Positions 18,968 to 27,009 of a stretch of 64,000 nucleotides of DNA are shown here, piece by piece. Where the stretch lies: positions 161,291 to 225,290 of the forward strand of contig NZ_LBJG01000002.1 of the NCBI RefSeq assembly GCF_028128765.1, written 5' to 3'. How positions within the stretch are numbered: the stretch's first letter is position 1; the number at the start of each line of letters is the position of its first letter. Below the pieces are notes generated by a model, which had not been told where the DNA came from, ran no database searches, and worked only from the letters and a program-made list of their open reading frames with translations. Made by a program: the position numbers and the translations under genes. This stretch comes from Bradyrhizobium sp. CCBAU 51627. GTDB lineage: Bacteria; Pseudomonadota; Alphaproteobacteria; Rhizobiales; Xanthobacteraceae.

Positions 18968-19051
18968 GACGACCTCCCATGTTGTTGTTCGTTGTGGCCG
19001 CTATTTCTGCGCCGGCAATCCGGAATGGCAATCCCCTATCTGCGGAGCGCG

Positions 19052-19092
19052 GGCCAAAAAGAAAGGGGCTCCAACTTGCGCTGGAGCCCCTT
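19052..19092 (-). terminator. Rho-independent terminator downstream of amtB
   Basis: On the minus strand, AAGGGGCTCCA and TGGAGCCCCTT (19063-19073 and 19082-19092) form a perfect 11-bp stem with an 8-nt loop. A T-rich tract TTTCTTTTT follows directly (complement of 19054-19062). It lies 85 nt after the amtB stop codon. It is the clearest intrinsic terminator in the window. Confidence 0.88.
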
Positions 19093-19177
19093 AACGGTCG
19101 GGGCATTGCCGGGTATGTGCCCCAAACCGTAGGAGTGGACGCGATCCCCGAAAGAAGATCGCGCCCGGGAGGAGAGG

Positions 19178-20626
19178 TTACATGTTGTAGGCGCGTTCCG
19201 TGTGGTCGGTGATGTCCAGACCTTCACGCTCGCTCTCGACATTGGCGCGGAGGCCAACGATCACGTCGACGACCTTGTAGAGGATCGCCGAACCGACGCC
19301 CGACCACACCAGCGTGGTGCAGACGGCTTCGATCTGCGAGAGCATCTGCGCCGCGAAGTCGTAATCGGCAACCTTGGGCGGGATCGCGGTGTAGTCGATG
19401 ATGCCAGCACCACCGAGAGCCGGATTGACCAGGATGCCGGTGCCGAGGGCGCCGACGATGCCGCCGATGCAGTGCACGCCGAACACGTCGAGCGAGTCGT
19501 CGTAGCCGAGCGCGTTCTTCACGACGGTGCAGAAGAACAGGCAGACCACGCCAACCACGAGACCGAGGACGATCGCGCCCATCACGCCGGAGAAGCCTGC
19601 AGCAGGCGTGACGGCCACGAGGCCCGCGACAGCGCCGGAGATGACGCCGAGCACCGACGGATGACCCTTCACGATCCACTCCGCGAACATCCACGACAGC
19701 GCAGCGGCCGCGGTGGCGACGAAGGAGTTGGTCATGGCGAGCGCAGCGCCGCCGTTGGCTTCGAGGTTGGAGCCGGCGTTGAAGCCGAACCAGCCGACCC
19801 AGAGCAGCGAGGCGCCGATCATCGACATGGTCAGCGAGTGCGGAGCCATCAGCTCCTTGCCGTAGCCGACGCGCTTGCCGATCAGCAGGGCGCCGACGAG
19901 ACCGGCAATGCCGGCGTTGATGTGCACCACGGTGCCGCCGGCGAAGTCGATCGCGCCCTTCTTGAAGATCCAGCCGGCGTCGGCGTTGATCTCGTCGAGC
20001 TTGGCCTGGGCCGCGGTCTTCGCCGCCGCATCAGTCGCGGCAGCCAGAGCCTTGGCCGCATCCTGGATCGCGTCCGGGCCCGGCCAGTACCAGACCATGT
20101 GCGCGATCGGGAAGTAGATCAGCGTGACCCAGAGCGGGATGAACAGGGCGATCGCCGAGAACTTCATGCGCTCGGCGAAGGCGCCGACGATGAGGGCGGG
20201 CGTGATCGCCGCGAAGGTCATCTGGAAGCACACATAGACGAGCTCCGAGATGTTGGCATCGACCGAGAAGGTCGCGGCCTTCGAGTCGGTGGTTACGCCC
20301 ATCATGAAGGCCTTGGAGAAGCCGCCGATGAAGTCAGAGCCGCCGGTGAAGGCGAGGCTGTAGCCGTACACGGCCCAGATCACGGTGACGACGCAGACGG
20401 TGTAGAACACCTGCATCAGGACCGAGAGCATGTTCTTGGACCGAACGAGGCCGCCGTAGAACAGCGCAAGACCCGGGATCGTCATCAACAGCACGAGCAC
20501 CGTCGATGTCAGCATCCAGGCGTTATCCCCCTTGTTGACCGTTGGCTCGGCATAGGCTGCGGTCGCAGCGAACAGGCCGACTGCGAGAGCTGCCAATCCC
20601 GCGCCATAGGGACGCTTAAACGTCAT
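19178..20626 (-). CDS. amtB: Ammonium transporter (first copy)
   Basis: An Amt/MEP/Rh channel that brings ammonium across the inner membrane under nitrogen limitation and is blocked by GlnK. The protein (482 aa from ATG 20626) has a signal peptide (AALAVGLFAATAAYA), eleven membrane helices, the twin pore histidines in FAGGTVVHINAGIAG and GVHCIGGIVGALGTG, and the Amt signature near DDSLDVFGVHC. An Ala/Lys-rich insert of about 40 residues sits in a loop before the first pore histidine and is missing from the second copy at 22800. The start follows CAGGAG by 6 nt; a longer frame reaching 20668 would overlap glnK. It lies 38 nt after glnK, so the two form an operon. Confidence 0.96.
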   Translation of the reverse strand: MTFKRPYGAGLAALAVGLFAATAAYAEPTVNKGDNAWMLTSTVLVLLMTIPGLALFYGGLVRSKNMLSVLMQVFYTVCVVTVIWAVYGYSLAFTGGSDFIGGFSKAFMMGVTTDSKAATFSVDANISELVYVCFQMTFAAITPALIVGAFAERMKFSAIALFIPLWVTLIYFPIAHMVWYWPGPDAIQDAAKALAAATDAAAKTAAQAKLDEINADAGWIFKKGAIDFAGGTVVHINAGIAGLVGALLIGKRVGYGKELMAPHSLTMSMIGASLLWVGWFGFNAGSNLEANGGAALAMTNSFVATAAAALSWMFAEWIVKGHPSVLGVISGAVAGLVAVTPAAGFSGVMGAIVLGLVVGVVCLFFCTVVKNALGYDDSLDVFGVHCIGGIVGALGTGILVNPALGGAGIIDYTAIPPKVADYDFAAQMLSQIEAVCTTLVWSGVGSAILYKVVDVIVGLRANVESEREGLDITDHTERAYNM

Positions 20627-20664
20627 TTCATTTACTCCTGATTGAATTTTGGTTGAGCGCGAAA

Positions 20665-21003
20665 TCAAAGGGCCGCGGCGTCGGCCTCACCGGTGCGGAT
20701 GCGGACCGCATGGTCGAGATTGATGACGAAGATCTTGCCGTCGCCGATCTGCCCGGTTTTCGCGGCAGAGGTGATGGCGTCGATGGTCTTGTCGACCTGC
20801 TCGGAGGCGATAGCGACTTCGATCTTGATCTTGGGCAGGAAGCTCACGGCATACTCGGCGCCGCGGTAGATTTCCGTATGGCCTTTCTGACGGCCATATC
20901 CCTTGACTTCCGTCACCGTGAGACCGTGAACGCCAATGGCGGTCAGGGCGTCACGGACTTCTTCCAGCTTGAATGGCTTGATGATCGCCATAACAATTTT
21001 CAT
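20665..21003 (-). CDS. glnK: PII signal protein GlnK (first copy)
   Basis: A 112-aa trimeric nitrogen/2-oxoglutarate sensor that plugs AmtB and tunes other targets. The T-loop is intact: [18 protein letters not shown], with the uridylylated Tyr51 in EIYRG. The C-terminal ATP-binding segment is [11 protein letters not shown]. The start MKIVMAIIKPFK is chosen because PII proteins begin there; an in-frame extension up to 21114 has no conserved sequence. A candidate sigma-54 promoter lies about 110 nt upstream, fitting NtrC-type control. Confidence 0.97.
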   Translation of the reverse strand: MKIVMAIIKPFKLEEVRDALTAIGVHGLTVTEVKGYGRQKGHTEIYRGAEYAVSFLPKIKIEVAIASEQVDKTIDAITSAAKTGQIGDGKIFVINLDHAVRIRTGEADAAAL

Positions 21004-21110
21004 GGGTCCTATCCCCGCTTGGGCCCGGTCCGGACGTGGCCGGGCGTTTCTCGACTGGTTCGCCACGAGGGAGAAAGTTTCACTACGCGGGCACAGCCGG
21101 GCCCCTAGAA

Positions 21111-21125
21111 TCAAATGCCGTGCCA
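21111..21125 (-). promoter_or_regulatory. Candidate sigma-54 promoter for glnK-amtB
   Basis: The minus strand reads TGGCACGGCATTTGA. The -24 element TGGCAC is perfect and the spacing to the -12 element is exactly that of the consensus TGGCACG-N4-TTGC. Only the last base differs (TTGA). It sits about 110 nt before the glnK ATG. Sigma-54/NtrC control of glnK-amtB is well established in proteobacteria, so position and function agree. Confidence 0.6.
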
Positions 21126-21225
21126 GATCGGGAGGCTTGCCTAACGGACTATGAAAACGGGGGTTTTCGCGTTTGGCTTGTATTGCGCTGCAGTGCGCTA
21201 TTACGTCGCGCTCAATACGTGGTCA

Positions 21226-21245
21226 GCCCTGATTAAAATCAGGGC
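21226..21245. other. Inverted repeat upstream of glnK
   Basis: GCCCTGATT and AATCAGGGC are separated by only AA. The tight dyad is more like a protein-binding site than an RNA hairpin. It lies about 100 nt upstream of the sigma-54-like element, a distance compatible with an enhancer, but it is not an NtrC consensus site. Confidence 0.45.
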
Positions 21246-21432
21246 AGCAACAGGCTGCCGACACAATGTTGCTCACGCACCGGGCAGCTCGATGGTATGT
21301 TATTACAGTCGTAGCCCTGAGATATCTCGAACCCTCGCGCCCCTGCTCACAGGATACGCGCAAGGCGGCGGGGCGGGCTCGCGCGGACGGGCCCTGCCAA
21401 AAGATATCCGGCCAGGGGCCGTTACCTCTCCG

Positions 21433-22035
21433 TCAGGCGGCGTCGCGCTCTGCGAAGACCCGATCGACCAGGCCCCACTCGACCCCCTCCTGCGCGGTCA
21501 TGAAGTGGTCGCGGTCCAGCGTCCGTTCGACCTCCTCTTCGGTCCGTCCGCAATGCTGCGCATAGAGTCGGATGATGCGCCGCTTGGTTTCCTGCATCTC
21601 GTTGGCATGGATCAGGATATCGGAGGCCTGGCCCTGAAAGCCGCCGAGCGGCTGATGCACGTGAAGGCTCGCATTGGGCAGCGCGGCGCGGTGACCGGGC
21701 TCGCCCGCCATCAGCAGGAACGAGCCCATCGAGCGCGCGGTGCCCATGCACAGCGTATGCACCGGCGCCTTGATGAACTGCATGGTGTCGTACATCGCGA
21801 GGCCGGAGGTGATCACGCCGCCATAGGAATTGATGTAGAGATTGATCGGCCTGTTGGGGTTCTCTGCTTCCAGGAACAGGAGCTGCGCGCAGACGAGGCC
21901 CGACATCGCATCATTGACCTCGCCATTGAGGAAGATGATGCGCTCGCGCAGCAGCCGCGAGTAGATGTCGAAGGATCGTTCCCCGCGCGCGGATTGTTCG
22001 ACGACCATAGGGACGAGCTGAAGCATGTCGCGCAT
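21433..22035 (-). CDS. clpP: ATP-dependent Clp protease proteolytic subunit (ClpP paralogue)
   Basis: A 200-aa serine peptidase that assembles as a tetradecamer with ClpA or ClpX. The catalytic triad is present: Ser in [11 protein letters not shown] (usual form GxAASMGA), His in [14 protein letters not shown] (usual MIHQP), and Asp in [19 protein letters not shown]. The start [15 protein letters not shown] is supported by GGAGGT 6 nt upstream. The changed residues around Ser and His suggest a secondary copy, as alphaproteobacteria often carry several clpP genes. It is not next to tig or clpX. It ends the minus-strand run arsR-SRPBCC-clpP; the SRPBCC stop is 41 nt upstream. Confidence 0.9.
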   Translation of the reverse strand: MRDMLQLVPMVVEQSARGERSFDIYSRLLRERIIFLNGEVNDAMSGLVCAQLLFLEAENPNRPINLYINSYGGVITSGLAMYDTMQFIKAPVHTLCMGTARSMGSFLLMAGEPGHRAALPNASLHVHQPLGGFQGQASDILIHANEMQETKRRIIRLYAQHCGRTEEEVERTLDRDHFMTAQEGVEWGLVDRVFAERDAA

Positions 22036-22076
22036 CGGCGACCTCCATGTCTTTAAGGTGATGAAGTTTGGTGGTG

Positions 22077-22433
22077 TCAGGCCGCTGCGCGCATCAGGCA
22101 GCAATTGCTGTTGGCCGGCTGCGGCAGCTTGGTTCTGATATCGCAGGCCTGCTGGATGATGCGAAACCGCGTGCCGCCTGACACGTTCGGCTCGAGCCTG
22201 AAGATGACGTGGCTTTCGCGAAAGGGCGGTTCGGACTCGCGCATCCGGTAGCGCACCTCTTCGCCGGGGATTGATGATTCCGGCTCAGTGCCCGCAAGGT
22301 CGCAATCCGGCAGCCAGCGCTCGCGCAATTCAGGAATGGTCACGGCACGCCAGACTTTTGCCGGCGGTGCATCGAAATCGAATTCGAGCACCAGCTTTGC
22401 GTCGGGGCGGTCAAGCTTTGCGGTGTCGCTCAT
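22077..22433 (-). CDS. SRPBCC (AHSA1-like) domain protein
   Basis: A 118-aa START-like fold protein with the family opening [29 protein letters not shown], where the hydrophobic pocket begins. These small proteins bind hydrophobic ligands. When paired with an ArsR-type regulator, as here 12 nt downstream, they are commonly annotated as AHSA1-like activators without proven function. The C-terminus is short and ends in an unusual [10 protein letters not shown] tail with adjacent cysteines. It is probably co-transcribed with the regulator at 22446. Confidence 0.85.
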   Translation of the reverse strand: MSDTAKLDRPDAKLVLEFDFDAPPAKVWRAVTIPELRERWLPDCDLAGTEPESSIPGEEVRYRMRESEPPFRESHVIFRLEPNVSGGTRFRIIQQACDIRTKLPQPANSNCCLMRAAA

Positions 22434-22445
22434 TGATCCATGTCC

Positions 22446-22760
22446 TTATTGGTCCATGTCTTTGAGGAGATCGGCGAGTGCTTCCATGCGCTTCGGCCAA
22501 TAGGCGCGGTAGCGCGCGAGCCATGTCCCGATGGCGGCAATTCCGTCCGGATCGACTTCGTAATTCACAAAGCGGCCTTGTCGCTGTTCGCGCACGAGGC
22601 CTGCCGCGCGCAGCACCGAAAGATGCTGCGACATCGCCGGCTGGCTGATCTCCAATCCGTCGCGCAAGGCGCTGGCATTTTGGCTTCCGTCCGCGAGCCT
22701 CTCAAAGACCTTGCGGCGCGTCGGGTCTGCCAGCGCTTTGAAGATATCGGCTTCGATCAT
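22446..22760 (-). CDS. ArsR-family winged-helix regulator
   Basis: A 104-aa winged helix-turn-helix protein: IFKALADPTRRKVFERLADG, then recognition helix region ISQPAMSQHLSVLRAAGLV and the wing REQRQGRFVNYEVD. No metal-binding cysteine pair (CVC type) is present, so it is not a classical metal sensor. ArsR proteins of this sub-type usually pair with a START-fold gene, here 12 nt downstream. A direct repeat of CACATAAG/CTTATGTG type just upstream (around 22764-22785, ACATAAGCACGTACTTATGT) is an imperfect dyad that may be its operator. Confidence 0.9.
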   Translation of the reverse strand: MIEADIFKALADPTRRKVFERLADGSQNASALRDGLEISQPAMSQHLSVLRAAGLVREQRQGRFVNYEVDPDGIAAIGTWLARYRAYWPKRMEALADLLKDMDQ

Positions 22761-22763
22761 GGT

Positions 22764-22785
22764 AACACATAAGCACGTACTTATG
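22764..22785. promoter_or_regulatory. Dyad upstream of the ArsR gene, possible autoregulatory operator
   Basis: ACACATAAG, a short centre, then CTTATGTGT form an inverted repeat of 9-bp arms immediately before the arsR start codon. ArsR-type repressors commonly bind such AT-rich dyads over their own promoter. Binding is inferred, not shown. Confidence 0.55.
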
Positions 22786-22799
22786 TGTCGCGCAAGCCC

Positions 22800-24113
22800 T
22801 TACTGCAGCGCCTCGCCGTGCTGCGAGATATCGAGCCCCTCGAGCTCGTGCTCGCGCGAGACGCGCAAGGGCACGAACAGGCCGACCAGCTTGAGCAGGA
22901 TGAAGCTCACGCCCGCCGACCAGACGAAGGTGACGGCGACGCCGTAGAGCTGGATCAGCAATTGCTGCGGATGGTCTTCGAGCAGGCCGGCCGTGCCGCC
23001 GATCGCACTGGTCGCGAACACGCCGGCGAGCAGCGTGCCGGTCAGCCCGCCGATGCCGTGGACGCCGAACACGTCGAGCGAGTCGTCGTAGTTGAAACGG
23101 TGCTTCAGCCAGGTGCAGGCCCAGTAGCAAATGACGCCTGCGGCGATGCCGATGGCGATGCCGTGCCAAGGCGCGACGAAGCCCGAGGCCGGCGTGATGG
23201 TGCCGAGCCCGGCCACCGCGCCCGAGATCATGCCGAGCACGGAAGGCTTGCGCCGCGTCGACCATTCGATCGCGCCCCAGGTCAGCGCGCCCGAGCACGC
23301 AGCGAGATGCGTCGCGATGATCGCCATCACCGCGCGCGAATTGGCAGCACCGGCCGAACCGCCGTTGAAGCCGAACCAGCCGACCCACAACAGGCCGGTG
23401 CCCATCACCGCAAGCGAGAGATCGAACGGCGAGAGATTATCGGTGCCGTAGCCGTGACGCCGCCCCATCACCTTCGCGGCGACAAGGCCGCCGGTGCCGG
23501 CCGACAGATGCACGACGAGACCGCCGGCGAAATCCAGCACGCCCATGCTGTTGAGGAAGCCGCCGCCCCACACCCAATGCGCCAGCGGAATGTAGACGAA
23601 GATGAACCAGGCGACCGAGAACAAGAGATAGGCCGAGAACCGCATCCGGTCGGCGACCGAGCCTGCGACCAGCGCCACCGTGATGATCGCGAACGTCATC
23701 TGATAGAGCATGAACAGCGCTTCCGGGATCGTCTTCGCCGCCGGGTTGATGCTGTCCATGGTCATGCCGGCCAGGAACCAGCGGTCGAGCGTGCCGAGCC
23801 ACGGGCCGTCGCCGACAAAGCACAGCGAATAGCCGAACGCGACCCAGAGGATCGAGATCAGCGTCACCGCGGCCAGGCTCTGCGCCATGGTTGCAAGCAC
23901 GTTCTTCTTGCGCACCATGCCGGAATAGAACAGCGCCAGTCCGGGGATCGTCATCATCAGCACCAGCGCGGTGGCGACGATCATCCAGGCGGTGTCGGCC
24001 GTGCTGATCTCCGAGGCCGCCGCGCGCGCCGGCGAAGCCAGGATCGAAAAAAAGATCGACAAAACTCCGACCGGCGCAGCCATCGCAGCTACGCGGCGCA
24101 ACAATTCCGCCAT
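22800..24113 (-). CDS. amtB: Ammonium transporter (second copy)
   Basis: A 437-aa Amt channel with a signal-like N-terminus (VLSIFFSILASPARA) and eleven helices. The pore histidines lie in VVHLSAGTGGLVAA and GVHGIGGLTGTLLAG. The start at 24113 has GGGGGAA about 5 nt upstream. It lacks the Ala/Lys-rich loop insertion of the copy at 19178. It follows the second glnK on the same strand after 77 nt. Two glnK-amtB pairs within 5 kb indicate either an old duplication or separate specialisation. Confidence 0.95.
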   Translation of the reverse strand: MAELLRRVAAMAAPVGVLSIFFSILASPARAAASEISTADTAWMIVATALVLMMTIPGLALFYSGMVRKKNVLATMAQSLAAVTLISILWVAFGYSLCFVGDGPWLGTLDRWFLAGMTMDSINPAAKTIPEALFMLYQMTFAIITVALVAGSVADRMRFSAYLLFSVAWFIFVYIPLAHWVWGGGFLNSMGVLDFAGGLVVHLSAGTGGLVAAKVMGRRHGYGTDNLSPFDLSLAVMGTGLLWVGWFGFNGGSAGAANSRAVMAIIATHLAACSGALTWGAIEWSTRRKPSVLGMISGAVAGLGTITPASGFVAPWHGIAIGIAAGVICYWACTWLKHRFNYDDSLDVFGVHGIGGLTGTLLAGVFATSAIGGTAGLLEDHPQQLLIQLYGVAVTFVWSAGVSFILLKLVGLFVPLRVSREHELEGLDISQHGEALQ

Positions 24114-24190
24114 GTCATTTCCCCCGGCACAGTGATGGCATCGCACACGATGGCATCGCTGCCCGGTGCGATCGAAGAAGAACTGGAATT

Positions 24191-24580
<390 letters not shown>

Positions 24581-24774
24581 TCAATCTGGCATCTTTCCGG
24601 GCAGATGGCACAAAAAACTTGCACATTGAAGCGGAAAAACGTTTGGCCAGGGGCAGTCATGTGAACGGCCGCCTCTGTACAGGGCATCAGTTCATCCATC
24701 ACAATGCAATTTTGGCATGAATGCGGTGAACCCGCGCCGACCGAGCGGTACATAAGTATTTTGGGGGACGCGTC

Positions 24775-25662
24775 ATGGCGAGCTGGTTCTACGCATCCGA
24801 GGGCAAGCAGCAGGGGCCTTACCCGGAGGGGCAATTCCGTGGCCTGATCGCACAAGGGATCGTGCGCCCCGAGACGCTGGTGTGGACCGAGGGCATGGCC
24901 GGCTGGCAGAAGGCCGCCGAAATTCCGGGCCTGATCGCGGGTGGCGGTGCGCCGCCGATCATTCCGGCTGGTGGCCGGCCGATGGGCGGTGGCGGCTATG
25001 CAGGGAGCGGGAGCGCTGCCGGCGGATCGCTGTCCATTGACTTCGGAATCTGGGACTTCACCTGGCGAACGCTGGTGATGATTATCGGCTCCTGTTTCGT
25101 CATTCCGGTGCCCTGGCTGTTCGTCTGGTACACGAAATGGCTCGTGCCCTGCGTGAAGGTTCCGGGTCGGCCGAACCTCTCCTTCACGGGAAATGCGATG
25201 GCCATCGTGCCCTGGTTCTTCGGCTTCATCGTGCTGGCGATCGCCGTTGGCTTCATCGGCAGCCGCTTGCTGAGCAATCTCCTCTTCGTCATCCAGCTCG
25301 TCCTCTACTGGCTCCTGATCAAATGGATGGTCGCGAACCTCGCCTCCAACGGGCAGCCGCTCGGCTTGAGCTTCAGCGGATCGATCTGGGCCTATATCGG
25401 CTGGAATCTGCTGTTCGCGATCTCGATCATCACCATCATCGGCTGGGCCTGGGTGGCCGCAGCTCAGACACGCTGGTTCTGCCGCAGCATCGAAGGCACG
25501 CGCCGCGAAATCCTGTTCAAGGGCAGTGGTCTCGACATTCTTTGGCGCGGAATCGTCGCCGCAATCCTGTGCAGCCTCATCATCCCGATCCCGTGGGTCT
25601 ATCGCTGGATCATGAACTGGTTCGCTTCGCAGACTGAGCTCGCGCCGCGCGGTTCGCTGTAA
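24775..25662 (+). CDS. GYF_2-domain membrane protein (DUF4339 plus DUF898-like region)
   Basis: A 295-aa protein. Residues 3-55 form a GYF_2 (DUF4339) domain: WFYASEGKQQGPYPEGQF, then LVWTEGMAGWQKAAEIPGL. A Gly-rich linker follows, then about six membrane segments (TLVMIIGSCFVIPVPWLFV, AIVPWFFGFIVLAIAVGFI and others) resembling the DUF898 type. GYF_2 domains are thought to bind Pro-rich peptides, which would put an interaction domain on the cytoplasmic face. Function is unknown. The ribosome site is a run TTTTGGGGGA before the ATG, also seen before the genes at 25923 and 31934. A perfect hairpin follows the stop codon. Confidence 0.82.
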   Translation: MASWFYASEGKQQGPYPEGQFRGLIAQGIVRPETLVWTEGMAGWQKAAEIPGLIAGGGAPPIIPAGGRPMGGGGYAGSGSAAGGSLSIDFGIWDFTWRTLVMIIGSCFVIPVPWLFVWYTKWLVPCVKVPGRPNLSFTGNAMAIVPWFFGFIVLAIAVGFIGSRLLSNLLFVIQLVLYWLLIKWMVANLASNGQPLGLSFSGSIWAYIGWNLLFAISIITIIGWAWVAAAQTRWFCRSIEGTRREILFKGSGLDILWRGIVAAILCSLIIPIPWVYRWIMNWFASQTELAPRGSL

Positions 25663-25676
25663 CCACGATCAGAACG

Positions 25677-25705
25677 TCTCAAGCGCGAGGGACTCGCGCT
25701 TGAGA
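25677..25705. other. Perfect hairpin after the first GYF_2 gene
   Basis: TCTCAAGCGCGAG (25677-25689) and CTCGCGCTTGAGA (25693-25705) form a 13-bp stem with a GGA loop, starting 15 nt after the stop codon. No T-run follows, so it is an unproven terminator. It directly abuts the tesB-derived fragment starting at 25709. Confidence 0.7.
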
Positions 25706-25708
25706 TCA

Positions 25709-25795
25709 TCAGCTCCGCCGCTCGCGCATGAAGCCTTCCTGCGCGGCGGAGGCGGCCAACATGCCGTCGAGCTTGAAGATCGAGCCGCGTCCCCC
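25709..25795 (-). pseudogene. Remnant of a second tesB 3' end
   Basis: On the minus strand this encodes GGRGSIFKLDGMLAASAAQ then EGFMRERRS and stop. The intact tesB C-terminus at 27010 reads SIFKPDGTLVASVAQEGSVR then ERRS and stop. By my count 70 of 81 bases from the stop codon match. A 9-nt segment of tesB (the LTR codons and one Gly) is absent here, between two CGCGGC copies. Upstream homology is lost after about 25795. It is a diverged leftover of a tesB paralogue, not a gene. Confidence 0.8.
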
Positions 25796-25922
25796 GCGCA
25801 GCGCAGCGCCGAAAACGTCGCATTTTATCGATGGAAGCCGCACCCATTGCGCTTGTACAGCCCGGGCCTGTTGCCCTAGGTTGGTGCCATTGCAAGATAC
25901 AACTCTTTTTTGGGGGATCGCA

Positions 25923-26540
25923 GTGGGCGATATTTCAAATCCACCTCCGGGTGGCGGGGGACGTTCTGTGGTTCAGCCGCCGCGTAGCGCGCCAAGCTCC
26001 GACGTACCGCCACATCCGCTCGATGGCGAATGGCACATTCACATCAACGGGCAGACTTACGGGCCGTATAACGGCCACCGCATTGACGAATTCATCAAGG
26101 AGGGACGCGTCGACGGCGCAACCCAGGTGTTGCCGGTTGGGAGCGAGAACTGGATACCCGCCTCGCAGGACCGCTACCTCTCGTCCCTGTTCAGGCCGAG
26201 CAAGCAAGCGGCTCCTCCGCCGATCAATGCCGCGGCGGGCGCAACCGTCGTGCACGTAGTGAATCAGATGAATCCCGCGGTTCTTCTCGATGATTCCGGA
26301 GCGTTCGGGGCGAAGTCGCCCGGCGTCGCGCTTCTGCTTTCGTTTCTGATCTGCGGCGCCGGGCAGATGTATTGCGGCCGCGTCGGCAAAGGCGTGTTGA
26401 TGCTGATCGGGTGCATCGCCCTTTGGATCGTCTTCCTGGGCTGGACAATCTGGATCTGGTCGATGATCGACGCCTACGCAACGGCGAAAGACATGAACCT
26501 CCGCTATCTCCGCCGACTTCAGGCCGGTCAGCCGGTATGA
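25923..26540 (+). CDS. GYF_2 plus TM2-domain membrane protein
   Basis: A 205-aa protein from a GTG start with GGGGGA 5 nt upstream; an in-frame extension to 25728 runs through the tesB remnant and is not believable. After a Pro/Gly-rich N-terminus, residues ~35-90 are a GYF_2 domain (EWHIHINGQTYGPYNGHRID, LPVGSENWIPAS). A TM2 domain follows (GVALLLSFLICGAGQMYCGR, then two helices and WSMIDAYATAKDMN). TM2 proteins have two helices joined by a short loop; bacterial members are mostly uncharacterised. The next gene overlaps its stop as ATGA, so the two are translationally coupled. Confidence 0.83.
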   Translation: MGDISNPPPGGGGRSVVQPPRSAPSSDVPPHPLDGEWHIHINGQTYGPYNGHRIDEFIKEGRVDGATQVLPVGSENWIPASQDRYLSSLFRPSKQAAPPPINAAAGATVVHVVNQMNPAVLLDDSGAFGAKSPGVALLLSFLICGAGQMYCGRVGKGVLMLIGCIALWIVFLGWTIWIWSMIDAYATAKDMNLRYLRRLQAGQPV

Positions 26541-27007
26541 CCAACGCGCTGCATCGGTCGCCGGTTCGAACGTGTCCTTCGTGCGGATCAGCGGTCAACA
26601 GCGGGGCGCTGACCTGCAATGCATGCGGCGGCGTGATTGCAGTCGAAAACGTCCTCAGCCGCTTGAAGCAGGAATTCCGATATCAAGCGGAGAGGATCGG
26701 CTGGTCGATCTGCGATCCCGAGATTCTGATCTGGGTTCTGGCGATCTTTCCGATTCTGATTCTGCCGCCGCTGCTGGCACTCTTCATGAGCATGAGGTCG
26801 TCGAGACCGTCGCCGTCAGACGATCCGGCTTCGAAATCCAATCAGAGCCTGTTCGTCGCGATCGTCGCGGTCTGCAACATCGTTCTCAGCATCATGTTCT
26901 GGCGCTGGCTCAGCGAGCTCTCGCTGTCGGGACTTTCGATCGGAATGCTGCTGAGATCGCTCGGATTCAACGTGCACTCGCCCGGAAGTTCTGCGGGCCA
27001 GATCTGA
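26537..27007 (+). CDS. Zinc-ribbon membrane protein of unknown function
   Basis: A 156-aa protein starting with the ATG of an ATGA overlap with the preceding GYF_2-TM2 gene. Residues ~11-32 are a four-cysteine zinc ribbon (CPSCGSAVNSGALTCNACGG). An amphipathic helix follows, then two membrane helices (ILIWVLAIFPILILPPLLAL and LFVAIVAVCNIVLSIMFW). I do not recognise a family. Coupling to the GYF_2-TM2 gene suggests that the products form one membrane complex. The stop codon is 2 nt from the end of the convergent tesB. Confidence 0.72.
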   Translation: MTNALHRSPVRTCPSCGSAVNSGALTCNACGGVIAVENVLSRLKQEFRYQAERIGWSICDPEILIWVLAIFPILILPPLLALFMSMRSSRPSPSDDPASKSNQSLFVAIVAVCNIVLSIMFWRWLSELSLSGLSIGMLLRSLGFNVHSPGSSAGQI

Positions 27008-27009
27008 TA

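Larger units (their letters stand above)
21004..21432. other. 429-nt intergenic region upstream of glnK
   Basis: It holds the candidate sigma-54 promoter (21111-21125) and a strong inverted repeat (21226-21245). It also has a partial dyad TTGCGCTGCAGTGCGC near 21184 that does not match the NtrC consensus well. No protein-like reading frame is convincing here: the small frames overlap the repeat and show no known motif. Confidence 0.6.

Noticed and set aside
24606..24624. TGGCAC...TTGC sigma-54-like sequence on the plus strand before the GYF_2 gene
   Set aside because: Spacing between the -24 and -12 elements is two bases too long (7 instead of 5 between TGGCAC and TTGC), and sigma-54 is strict on spacing.
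25728..25922. N-terminal extension of the GYF_2-TM2 protein
   Set aside because: This in-frame stretch is the antisense of the tesB remnant; the GTG at 25923 has its own GGGGGA ribosome site.
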